Positions 6,246 to 13,079 of a stretch of DNA of 29,992 nucleotides are shown here, piece after piece (position 1 is the first letter of the stretch; each line of letters starts with the position of its first letter). The DNA is from a virus: IMG/VR virus record IMGVR_UViG_3300030099_000552, positions 1 to 29,992 of that record; one strand, given 5' to 3'. The notes under the pieces were generated by a model, which did no database searches, had not been told where the DNA came from, and worked only from the letters and a program-made list of their open reading frames with translations. The translations under genes were made by a program, and so were the position numbers.

Positions 6246-6625
6246 AATTTGTAATAAAGGATAATAAAGATAAACAAAGTCTGATAAACTATCTTAAACA
6301 ATTAGGTAGTGATTATACAGTTGAGGTTAAAAAACAAAAAAACAATAGATCAATGATGCAGAACAATTATTATTGGAAATGTATAGTACAAGTATTAGCA
6401 GAAGAACTTGGTTACTTTAATGATGAAATGCACAATACACTAAAAGTTAAATTTGCAAGTGAATGGTCAAGTATAGAAGTAAACAATAAAACAATAGGAC
6501 TACAAACAGTTAATAGCACTGCAAGAATGAACACTAAAGCATTTGAGATATATACAGAAAATATACGAATATGGGCATTAAGTGAATTAAACATTAGATT
6601 AATGTTACCAAATGAATATAAATAA
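6242..6625 (+). CDS. ninB: NinB-like recombination protein
   Basis: This 127-residue protein resembles lambda NinB (Orf), a single-strand DNA-binding recombination mediator. Residues 36-44 (NRSMMQNNYYW) correspond to the family signature RSLxQNxxxW. Later, TVNSTARMNTKAFEIYTENI corresponds to the TSxMxxxEFxxxxExI region, and the protein ends in a helix and a short acidic/aromatic tail. The likely start is TTG at 6242, overlapping the methyltransferase stop as TTGA; the first ATG (6352) would cut off the N-terminal strand region. Together with the NinG-like protein at 3102 it suggests recombination-dependent replication or repair. It is coupled to methyltransferase 3 (TAATG). Confidence 0.7.
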   Translation: MKFVIKDNKDKQSLINYLKQLGSDYTVEVKKQKNNRSMMQNNYYWKCIVQVLAEELGYFNDEMHNTLKVKFASEWSSIEVNNKTIGLQTVNSTARMNTKAFEIYTENIRIWALSELNIRLMLPNEYK

Positions 6626-7398
6626 TGAAAAGAAACAAAATATATAATGAAAACTGTTTAGACACTATGAAAAAAATGAATAGTAATTTTATAGATGCTA
6701 TAATTACATCACCACCTTATGATGATTTAAAAAAATATAATGGTTACACTTTTAACTTTGAGAGTATAGCTAATGAATTATATAGAGTATTAAAAGAAGG
6801 TTGTGTTTTAGTATGGATAGTAAATGATAGAATTAAAAATGGTAGTGAAACAGGCACAAGTTTTAAACAAGCACTTTATTTTAAAGAAATAGGTTTTAAT
6901 TTACATAATACTATGATATGGAACAAAACTAATCCAATGCCACAAATACAACATAATAGATATTTAGATGCTTTTGAGTATATGTTTATATTAAGTAAAG
7001 GCAAAGTAAAAAAATTTAATCCTATACGAGTAAATTGTAAAGATGCAGGTAATCAATATAAATACACTACAAAACACCCTTCAGAAAATAAAGATAGAAT
7101 AAAAAAAAATTTTAAAATTAATAAAAATAAAATATTAAATAATGTATGGAATGTTGCGGTATCAAAATTGAAAACAACACACCCTGCAACAAGTCCACAA
7201 AAACTTATAGATAAACATATTATAACATGGACAAATGAAAAAGATTTAGTATATGATTGTTTTAGTGGTAGTGGAACAACTGCTTTAAGTTGCATTAAAT
7301 ATAACAGAAATTTTATTTGTAGTGAAATTAGCAAAAAATATGTAGAACTAAGTAATAAAAGAATAAAAGAAATAAAAGCACAAAACAAATTATTTTAA
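6625..7398 (+). CDS. Orphan DNA methyltransferase 3 (SPPY type)
   Basis: This 257-residue beta-class DNA methyltransferase has motif IV SPPYD at 29-33 and motif I DCFSGSGTT at 211-219. SPPY occurs in N4-cytosine enzymes and in some N6-adenine enzymes, so the modified base is uncertain. The central region (about 95-185, basic and aromatic) should be the target-recognition domain. It is not closely related to the other two methyltransferases and has the classical Phe in motif I. It is the last gene of the early block; the proposed late promoter begins at 7382, inside its 3' end. Three methyltransferases in a 30 kb phage without a nuclease suggests that its hosts carry several restriction systems. 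Confidence 0.85.
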   Translation: MKRNKIYNENCLDTMKKMNSNFIDAIITSPPYDDLKKYNGYTFNFESIANELYRVLKEGCVLVWIVNDRIKNGSETGTSFKQALYFKEIGFNLHNTMIWNKTNPMPQIQHNRYLDAFEYMFILSKGKVKKFNPIRVNCKDAGNQYKYTTKHPSENKDRIKKNFKINKNKILNNVWNVAVSKLKTTHPATSPQKLIDKHIITWTNEKDLVYDCFSGSGTTALSCIKYNRNFICSEISKKYVELSNKRIKEIKAQNKLF

Positions 7399-7416
7399 TT
7401 TCTATTATATAGTATA
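7382..7416 (+). promoter_or_regulatory. Proposed late promoter 1 (before the terminase genes)
   Basis: The upstream box AAAACAAAT (7382-7390, 7 of 9 matches to CAAATAAAT) is followed after 10 bases by TCTAT (7401-7405) and TATAGTAT (7408-7415). The stretch TTCTATTATATAGTAT is the same as in promoter 4 (19792-19807) except for one base. It lies at the early-late border, upstream of the small terminase gene. Confidence 0.55.
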
Positions 7417-7418
7417 GA

Positions 7419-7432
7419 ATTGATTAATCAAT
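7419..7432. promoter_or_regulatory. Perfect 14-base palindrome in the terminase leader
   Basis: ATTGATTAATCAAT reads the same on both strands. It begins exactly 18 bases after the first base of TCTAT in promoter 1, the same distance as the palindrome behind promoter 4. It could be an operator or a short leader hairpin (5-bp stem, TTAA loop). Confidence 0.4.
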
Positions 7433-7443
7433 CTTTTTCAATT

Positions 7444-7716
7444 ATGGATAAACGAATAAACAATGGTGGTGCTAGAAAAGGTGCTGGTCGTAAAAGCAAA
7501 TCAGAAGAACAAAAGTTAATAGAGAATTTAACACCTATGAACAGTATGGCTTTAAATTCTTTAAAACAAGGTTTAGAGAATAAAGAACAATGGGCAGTAA
7601 AGTTATTTTTTGAATACTTTTATGGTAAACCACAACAAAGAGTAGATGTAACTACAAATGATGAAAGTATTAATATGCCTATAATAAACTTTGTAGAAAC
7701 TGAAACTGAACAATAA
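7444..7716 (+). CDS. terS: Terminase small subunit-like protein
   Basis: This 90-residue basic protein starts with a glycine/lysine-rich arm NGGARKGAGRKSKSEEQK, a common N-terminus of small DNA-binding terminase subunits, followed by helical segments and YGKPQQRVDVTT. It should bind phage DNA at the packaging site and recruit the large subunit, which is encoded directly downstream. I chose ATG 7444 (MDKRINNGG); an in-frame TTG at 7420 would add eight unlikely residues and overlap the leader palindrome. The gene is shorter than many TerS proteins. It ends in TAA at 7714-7716, overlapping the beginning of the large subunit frame. Confidence 0.7.
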   Translation: MDKRINNGGARKGAGRKSKSEEQKLIENLTPMNSMALNSLKQGLENKEQWAVKLFFEYFYGKPQQRVDVTTNDESINMPIINFVETETEQ

Positions 7717-8902
7717 ATATAAATTACTATTTAATTCTGATGCTCGTTATTATATAATAACAGGTGGTAGAGGATCAGGTAAATCATTTGCAGTAACAGT
7801 ATTTCTAACATTACTAACAATGAGTAAAAACATTAGGGTATTGTTTACAAGATATACAATGGTATCAGCACATTTATCTATTATACCTGAATTTTTAGAA
7901 AAAATAAAATTACTAGGTTTTGAAAATATATTTAGTATAAACAAAGCAGAAGTATTAAATTTAGGTAATAAATCAGATATACTATTTAGAGGTATTAAAA
8001 CATCAGCAGGTAATCAAACTGCAAGTTTAAAATCATTACAAGGAATATCTTGCTGGGTATTAGATGAAGCAGAAGAATTAATAGATGAAGATATATTTGA
8101 TACAATAGATTTAAGTATTAGAGAAAAAAATGTACAGAATAGAATTATACTAATACTCAATCCTGTTACAAAAGAACACTGGATTTACAATAGATTTTTC
8201 CAAGATAAAGGTGTAGAAGCTGGTTTTAATGGTGTTAAAGACAATGTATGCTATATTCATAGTACATACTTAGACAATAAAGAAAACCTTTCTAAGAGCT
8301 TTTTAGAGCGTATTAGGACTATAAAAGAACGTAATATAAAAAAGTATAAACACCAAATACTTGGTGGTTGGCTTGACAAAGCAGAAGGTGTAGTATTTGA
8401 TAATTGGACAATAGGACAATTTAATCCTGATGGACTACAAACATCTTGTGGTATGGACTTTGGATTTAGTGTTGATCCTGATAGTTTAGTAGAGGTTGCA
8501 ATAGATAAGAAAAAAAAGAAGATGTATGTTAAAGAACATATATACAAGAATGGTTTAAAGTCGCATGAATTAGCTAAGATAGTATTAGATAAAGTAGATA
8601 ATAAACTTATAATAGCTGATAGTGCTGAACCTAGATTAATAGAAGATTTAAAACACTTAGGAGTAAATATAAAACCTGTAAAAAAAGGTACAATAGAAAG
8701 TGGTATAACTAGAATGCAAGATTATGAATTAGTTGTATGTCCTGAATCAACTAATATTGCAAAGGAACTTAACAACTATGTATATGCAGATAAAGGTTCT
8801 AAACTATATGTAGATTCATATAATCACGCTATTGATGCTATAAGATACAACGTAATTTATCATTTAGATAATCCTAATTATGGTAAGTATTTTGTACAGT
8901 AA
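7706..8902 (+). CDS. terL: Terminase large subunit (PBSX/Terminase_3 type)
   Basis: This is the motor and nuclease that packages DNA into the prohead. With the start proposed here it has 398 residues. The ATPase domain shows Walker A GGRGSGKS at 20-27 and Walker B CWVLDEAEE with D120/E121. The nuclease domain shows CGMDFGFSVDP (D251), LIIADSAEP (D305) and YNHAIDAIRY (D377). The first ATG in frame is 7820, but that would delete Walker A. The frame is open back to 7697, yet holds no ATG, GTG or TTG. The best candidate is CTG at 7706, giving MNNKYKLLFNSDARYYIITG, which looks like a normal TerL N-terminus. Alternatives are a +1 frameshift from the small subunit or a sequencing indel. Confidence 0.9.
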   Translation: MNNKYKLLFNSDARYYIITGGRGSGKSFAVTVFLTLLTMSKNIRVLFTRYTMVSAHLSIIPEFLEKIKLLGFENIFSINKAEVLNLGNKSDILFRGIKTSAGNQTASLKSLQGISCWVLDEAEELIDEDIFDTIDLSIREKNVQNRIILILNPVTKEHWIYNRFFQDKGVEAGFNGVKDNVCYIHSTYLDNKENLSKSFLERIRTIKERNIKKYKHQILGGWLDKAEGVVFDNWTIGQFNPDGLQTSCGMDFGFSVDPDSLVEVAIDKKKKKMYVKEHIYKNGLKSHELAKIVLDKVDNKLIIADSAEPRLIEDLKHLGVNIKPVKKGTIESGITRMQDYELVVCPESTNIAKELNNYVYADKGSKLYVDSYNHAIDAIRYNVIYHLDNPNYGKYFVQ

Positions 8903-8932
8903 ACTAAATATTAATTTTTTCTATATATAATT
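8901..8932 (+). promoter_or_regulatory. Proposed late promoter 2 (before the tail chaperone)
   Basis: The box AAACTAAAT (8901-8909, 7 of 9 matches), exactly 10 bases, then TCTAT (8920-8924) and TATAATTAT leading straight into the ATG at 8933. TCTAT begins 13 bases before the ATG, as in promoters 3 and 5, so the transcript should have almost no leader. Confidence 0.5.
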
Positions 8933-9574
8933 ATGAAAATAAATGTAAGGAAAAAAGGTAAGGTAAAAACCTTTAACTTAATAAAAAGCTGGTCAGATGT
9001 TACAGTTGAAAAATGGGTTAAGTTAGTAAATTTACATAAAGGTAGTAGAAGTAAAGAAGCATTAGAAACAATAAGTGCATTATCAGATATACCTAAGAAG
9101 TTAATAAATGAGTTAGGAATACAAGATATTGCATTAATACTTACAAAACTAAGCGAATTACAAAAACTATCTAAAAGCAAGTTAAGAAAAATAATTAAGG
9201 TAGAGGATCAAGAGTTTGGTTTTCATCCTAATTTAGAAGATATAACATTAGGTGAATGGTCAGATATAGAGCATTATATAAAATTAGGTGTAGAAAAATT
9301 TATGCCACAAATTATGGCAGTTTTATATAGACCAATAGTAGAACAAAGAAATGATAAATATAGTATTGAAGCATATAGTGGTAATATTGATGTCAGGGCA
9401 GAATTATTTAAGAAGATGAGAGCAGAAGATGTACAAGGTGCTATGGTTTTTTTTTATCATTTAGGAAACGAATTACTGAAGATTTTGCCATTATATTTAA
9501 CACAAGCTATGACACAAATGGAGAAGGAGATAAAGGACAAAGTTTTGCGGAAAAATGGGGTTACTTTGGCATAA
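8933..9574 (+). CDS. Tail assembly chaperone, first frame (gpG-like)
   Basis: This 213-residue, helical, charged protein follows TerL and precedes the tail completion proteins. Features fitting a gpG-type chaperone are an N-terminal strand region (KINVRKKGKVKTFNLIKSW), LEDITLGEWSDIEHYI in the middle and FFYHLGNELLKILPLYL near the end. Such proteins hold the tape measure during tail assembly. A second frame, shifted by -1, is open from 9412 and continues to 9706, coding for FAEKWGYFGIMYRLCNGDIS, which looks like the conserved continuation made by programmed frameshifting in many siphoviruses. Proposed late promoter 2 ends at its ATG. Confidence 0.6.
   Translation: MKINVRKKGKVKTFNLIKSWSDVTVEKWVKLVNLHKGSRSKEALETISALSDIPKKLINELGIQDIALILTKLSELQKLSKSKLRKIIKVEDQEFGFHPNLEDITLGEWSDIEHYIKLGVEKFMPQIMAVLYRPIVEQRNDKYSIEAYSGNIDVRAELFKKMRAEDVQGAMVFFYHLGNELLKILPLYLTQAMTQMEKEIKDKVLRKNGVTLA
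9447..9455 (+). other. Candidate slippery run (nine T) in the tail chaperone gene
   Basis: Nine consecutive T lie inside the window where both the zero frame and the -1 frame are open (9412-9571). Read as T TTT TTT, it is a perfect -1 slippery heptamer. It is, however, upstream of the segment FYHLGNELLKILPLYL that looks conserved in the zero frame. The GAAAAAT stretch at 9550-9556, preceded by the purine-rich GGAGAAGGAG (9520-9529), is an alternative site. Confidence 0.3.
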
Positions 9575-9708
9575 TGTATAGATTATGTAATGGAGATATA
9601 AGTAAATTAGAAACAATAACTAAACTAAATTTATTAGAAGCATTTACTTGGCTTAGTTATGAAACAGATTTAGAAAGTACAACAAAAGTAAAAATAAATG
9701 GTCAATAA
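9574..9708 (+). CDS. Tail assembly chaperone, -1 frame extension (gpT-like) or coupled small gene
   Basis: From its own ATG it codes for 44 residues beginning MYRLCNGDISKLETITKLNL. The frame extends upstream without a stop to 9412 and reads DTNGEGDKGQSFAEKWGYFG just before the ATG, which looks like real protein. The most likely product is therefore a fusion with the preceding gene made by a -1 frameshift, as in lambda gpGT. As a second possibility, the stop TAA of the first frame and this ATG overlap (TAATG), so reinitiation could make a free 44-residue protein. The role is tape-measure chaperoning. It overlaps the next gene by 11 bases. Confidence 0.55.
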   Translation: MYRLCNGDISKLETITKLNLLEAFTWLSYETDLESTTKVKINGQ

Positions 9709-10189
9709 TAAAACGTATAACAACGTAATAGATACACTAAAAAATTTAGGTACAAATCACTTACAAATAAGCACAACAACAGTAGGTGATATATTTGATA
9801 TAGATTTAGAAAAAAATACACTATATCCATTAATGCACCTAAACCCTGTAAATGTAACAACAAGAAGAACAGAACTTGTATATAACTTTCAAGTGTTTAT
9901 AATGGACTTAGTTGAACCTGATGGTAGTAATGAACAAGAAGTATATAGTGATGTTTTACAAATATGTATAGATATTATTGGTATATTAAGTAATTCTAAA
10001 TGGCAAGCACAATTAGCATTAGATATTAATGCACCTGTATATTTTGCAGAAGGTGATTTTACTTGTGAACCATTTAAAGAACGATTTGACCAATCAGTAA
10101 CAGGTTGGGTTTTTAATATAGGTATAACAGTACAAAATAGCTTTCAAACTTGTGAAGTACCAATGACAGATACATTTATAGGAGAATGA
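9698..10189 (+). CDS. Probable tail completion/terminator protein
   Basis: This 163-residue protein has a beta-rich middle (VTTRRTELVYNFQVFIMDLV) and end (SVTGWVFNIGITVQNSFQTCEVP) flanking a helix with VLQICIDIIGIL. This mix resembles small tail-terminator or tail-completion proteins that cap the tube. Position supports it: behind the chaperone pair and before a gp10-like neck protein. It has no catalytic motif. It overlaps the chaperone extension by 11 bases and ends with an ATGA junction. Assignment is by context and fold style only. Confidence 0.5.
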   Translation: MVNNKTYNNVIDTLKNLGTNHLQISTTTVGDIFDIDLEKNTLYPLMHLNPVNVTTRRTELVYNFQVFIMDLVEPDGSNEQEVYSDVLQICIDIIGILSNSKWQAQLALDINAPVYFAEGDFTCEPFKERFDQSVTGWVFNIGITVQNSFQTCEVPMTDTFIGE

Positions 10190-10254
10190 TAAAATTAAAA
10201 ATAGGCAAATTAACAATACAACTAATACCACCAAAAATAACTTATGGATTATAA
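10186..10254 (+). other. Possible 22-residue coupled peptide
   Basis: An ATG overlapping the preceding stop (ATGA) opens a basic frame, MIKLKIGKLTIQLIPPKITY plus GL, which ends inside the next gene. The ATGA coupling is the only argument for translation; it fills the 54-base gap between the two flanking genes. Confidence 0.25.
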
Positions 10255-10600
10255 CGAATTATTAGAAAAATTAGAAGCAATAAGTATAGAGTTAAAAAGC
10301 TATACAGATTATCCACAAGCAGCAACTAACAATGCTAAACGTGCAAGAAAATGGAAAGAAGAAAATGGTAGTGATTGTGGTACAAGAGTAGGTTGGACAA
10401 GATCAGCACAATTAGCAGATAGAAAACCAATAAGTAGAGATACAATAGCACGTATGGCTTCATTTAAAAGACATCAACAAAATAAAGATGTACCATATAG
10501 TGAAGGTTGCGGTGGTTTAATGTGGGACGCTTGGGGTGGTTCTAGTGGTATAAATTGGGCAATTAGTAAATTAAAACAAATAGATAAAGAAAAAAAATAA
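10244..10600 (+). CDS. Conserved phage morphogenesis-associated small domain
   Basis: This 118-residue protein is made mostly of a domain also seen as an extension in head-maturation and XkdF-like proteins of Bacteroidota phages. Visible marks are YPQAATNNAKRARKWKEENG, CGTRVGWTRSAQLADRKPIS, RDTIARMASFKRHQQNK and GCGGLMWDAWGGSSGINWAI. It is cysteine- and tryptophan-rich and basic in the middle, suggesting nucleic acid or protein binding in the virion or prohead. Here it stands alone in the tail module, not fused to the protease. Function is unknown; the domain itself is recognisable. Confidence 0.6.
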   Translation: MDYNELLEKLEAISIELKSYTDYPQAATNNAKRARKWKEENGSDCGTRVGWTRSAQLADRKPISRDTIARMASFKRHQQNKDVPYSEGCGGLMWDAWGGSSGINWAISKLKQIDKEKK

Positions 10601-10603
10601 ATT

Positions 10604-11053
10604 ATGGCAGACTTAACAACAACAATTACAGAAAGTGTTACCTTAAATGGTGCAGTAAGAGGTTCTACAAACACATTAACAGTTACAGGAATAAATGATG
10701 TTATGCACAGAATAGTTACTTGTCCTCATTCAAATGCAACTACAATAGCAACTTTTTCATCTAATGTATATGATAGTGCAAATGCATTAGATTTAGAAAA
10801 TTGTAAATATATTAGAGTAACAAATATTAGTGCAACAGAAGTATTAGATTTAGCAGTAGTAACAGAAAATACAAATTATCAAGTAGTATTAACTGCTGGA
10901 ACATCTCACATACTATGTCAAGCTGATACTGCTGCTATTGCAGAAGCAGATACAACACCTAATTTTCCTACATTAGAAGATATTACAAGCATACAAATAA
11001 AACCTAGAGGTACAGATGATGCAGAAGTAGAAATATTTGTAGGTTTGTTATAA
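10604..11053 (+). CDS. Probable small virion protein, beta-rich
   Basis: This 149-residue protein has alternating Thr/Val/Ile strands throughout (TITESVTLNGAVRGSTNTLT, IRVTNISATEVLDLAVV, YQVVLTAGTSHILC) and almost no lysine-rich helix, unlike the early proteins. That composition is typical of tail or decoration proteins with beta-sandwich folds. It has no signal peptide or membrane span. It sits 3 bases after its upstream neighbour and shares the TAATG junction with the gp10-like gene. I cannot name a family. Confidence 0.5.
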   Translation: MADLTTTITESVTLNGAVRGSTNTLTVTGINDVMHRIVTCPHSNATTIATFSSNVYDSANALDLENCKYIRVTNISATEVLDLAVVTENTNYQVVLTAGTSHILCQADTAAIAEADTTPNFPTLEDITSIQIKPRGTDDAEVEIFVGLL

Positions 11054-11601
11054 TGGCACAATCTTTTGATAATATAGAAAGATATTTAGAAAGTTTTGGT
11101 AAATATGTAGTAAAACAAGCAAGAACAAATTTAACTAAAGCTAGAAAAAACGTATCTAAAGATTTATACAACTCTATTAAGTTTAAATTAAAACAACAAG
11201 GTAGTAGTTATGATGTAGAGTTTTATATGTTAAATTATGGTACGTTTGTAGATAAAGGTGTAAGTGGTAATAAAAAAATACAAGAATTTACAACTTATGA
11301 TGGTAGGAAAGTAGAAAGTCCTTTTAAGTACACAAATAAAATGCCACCTACAAGTATATTAGCAAAATGGATAAGTGCAAGAAAAATAAAAGGTAGAGAT
11401 AAAAAAACAGGTAGGTTTATTAGTAATAAATCTTTAGCATATTTAATAGCAAGTAAAATAAAAAGAGATGGAATTAAAAGCACTAGTTTTTTTCAAAGAC
11501 CATTAGGGTTAGGTTTAGATAGATTTGGTGTAGGACTTTTAGGTGCAATTAAAGAAGATGTTACAACTGCATTTTCAAATATGTATAAAACAACAGTATA
11601 A
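11053..11601 (+). CDS. HK97 gp10-like tail completion/neck protein
   Basis: This basic 182-residue protein has hallmarks of the HK97 gp10-like group that joins tail and head: an N-terminal helix FGKYVVKQARTNLTKARKN, the strand pair SIKFKLKQQGSSYDVEFYM, the signature NYGTFVDKGVSG, MPPTSILAKWISARKIKGRD in the middle, and SLAYLIASKIKRDGIKSTSFF towards the end. The motif YG(T)FVDKGVSG is characteristic for Bacteroidota versions. It should act at the head-tail interface. Its position before the large tail genes agrees with this. Confidence 0.65.
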   Translation: MAQSFDNIERYLESFGKYVVKQARTNLTKARKNVSKDLYNSIKFKLKQQGSSYDVEFYMLNYGTFVDKGVSGNKKIQEFTTYDGRKVESPFKYTNKMPPTSILAKWISARKIKGRDKKTGRFISNKSLAYLIASKIKRDGIKSTSFFQRPLGLGLDRFGVGLLGAIKEDVTTAFSNMYKTTV

Positions 11602-11603
11602 AT

Positions 11604-13079
11604 ATGGCATTAACAATAGAACAAAAACCATTATATAAATTATTATCAGCAGGACAAAAAATAATATTTACAGTTAGTGATCCTGTTATAGTAGCAGCAG
11701 AAACAAGAGTAAAATATAAAGCAGAAGTAATATTATACAACAATACAGGTACAGTATCACCAATAGTTGCAACATTAAAAACAACACCTAACAATTCAGG
11801 TGTAGGTATATTTGATTTTAGATCTATTGTAGAAAGCTTTGTAAGTTCTGATAATTTATCTACACTACAAATTTTTGGTACATTAGGAACAACATCAACT
11901 TTTAAAGGAAATACATTAGGAGATTTTAATAAATTTCCAATACATATACAAGATAGATATAGTTTAGCTGAAAATACTACAAGATTTTTAGCTATTAATT
12001 TTTATGTTGAATACTTAAACTCAACAACAGGTTTAATAATAGATAGTGGACAACAACTTAGTGAAACAGGATATTTAATTTATAATGGTGTTTTATTTTC
12101 ACATGATGAATTACAAACAGGTGTAAATAATAATAATTTTGGATATGATTTAGATAATTTTAAATATATACCTAATTCTAATACATCTAAATTCTTAACT
12201 GATTGTCCTACAACACTTAATGCAAGAACAGTAGATTATGGTACATTTGCTATGTTTAATCAATTAAATACAAGTAGTTTTAGTTTTGAAACATCACCAA
12301 GTGGTTCAGCACCATCTAACAATGTGGTAAATTTAGTAGAACTAAAAATGTATGATAGCACAAATAGTCAGTTAGGTAGTACACAAAACATTAACAATGC
12401 AGTAGGTAATGAAGGTGGTACAGGTAATTTAGGTATTGAATTATCTAAAACTAAATTAGTATTTTTTGGTGCTTATCCAGCAAATCTTAGAGGTTGGAAT
12501 ACTGCATTTCAAAGTAATTTAGCACAAATATCTTATTATACATTACAAGCATTTGATGATAGTGGTAATGCAGTAACACAACTATATACAATTAATATTA
12601 TATGTGATAGTAGTTTTGGATATGAAACAGTAAGATTAACATGGTTAAACAAACATGGTGCATGGGATTACTTTACTTTTACTATGAAAAACATAAGAAG
12701 TACAACATCAAACAGAAGCACATATACACAAATAGATGGTACTTGGAATGAAACAACATATAAACCATATTCTTATAAAGGTGGTATGAAAAACTTTAAC
12801 ACAAATGCAAAAGAAAAATTACAACTTAATACTGATTTTTTAAGTGATTTAGATAGCATTTGGTTAGAACAATTATTTACAAGTCCTGAAGTATATATAA
12901 TTAAAGATTTTGATGAAAACGATTTAGGTTCAGGTACTACATCAAAAATAAACAAATATGTAGAACCTGTATTAATTACAAGTTCTAGCTATATAAGAAA
13001 AACAAAAGCAAACGATAAGTTAATACAATATACATTAGAAATAGAAAGAAATAAAACTAACAGTTTACAATTAGGATAA
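11604..13079 (+). CDS. Large tail/baseplate structural protein
   Basis: This 491-residue, beta-rich protein is without enzyme motifs. The N-terminal third (LYKLLSAGQKIIFTVSDPVI, then VGIFDFRSIVESFVS) and the C-terminal end (NTDFLSDLDSIWLEQLFTSP, then YTLEIERNKTNSLQ) have the style of distal tail or baseplate proteins in flavobacterial phages. The middle (about 190-330) is low-complexity and rich in Asn, Ser and Thr, as in extended tail parts. It ends at TAATG shared with the 960-residue gene, so both are co-translated and probably interact at the tail tip. Confidence 0.55.
   Translation: MALTIEQKPLYKLLSAGQKIIFTVSDPVIVAAETRVKYKAEVILYNNTGTVSPIVATLKTTPNNSGVGIFDFRSIVESFVSSDNLSTLQIFGTLGTTSTFKGNTLGDFNKFPIHIQDRYSLAENTTRFLAINFYVEYLNSTTGLIIDSGQQLSETGYLIYNGVLFSHDELQTGVNNNNFGYDLDNFKYIPNSNTSKFLTDCPTTLNARTVDYGTFAMFNQLNTSSFSFETSPSGSAPSNNVVNLVELKMYDSTNSQLGSTQNINNAVGNEGGTGNLGIELSKTKLVFFGAYPANLRGWNTAFQSNLAQISYYTLQAFDDSGNAVTQLYTINIICDSSFGYETVRLTWLNKHGAWDYFTFTMKNIRSTTSNRSTYTQIDGTWNETTYKPYSYKGGMKNFNTNAKEKLQLNTDFLSDLDSIWLEQLFTSPEVYIIKDFDENDLGSGTTSKINKYVEPVLITSSSYIRKTKANDKLIQYTLEIERNKTNSLQLG

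Noticed and set aside
10309-10317. Perfect DnaA box TTATCCACA
   Set aside because: It is a single copy inside a coding region that reads DYPQAA; no second box is clustered with it and it lies far from the replication genes. One such match in 30 kb on two strands is within chance.
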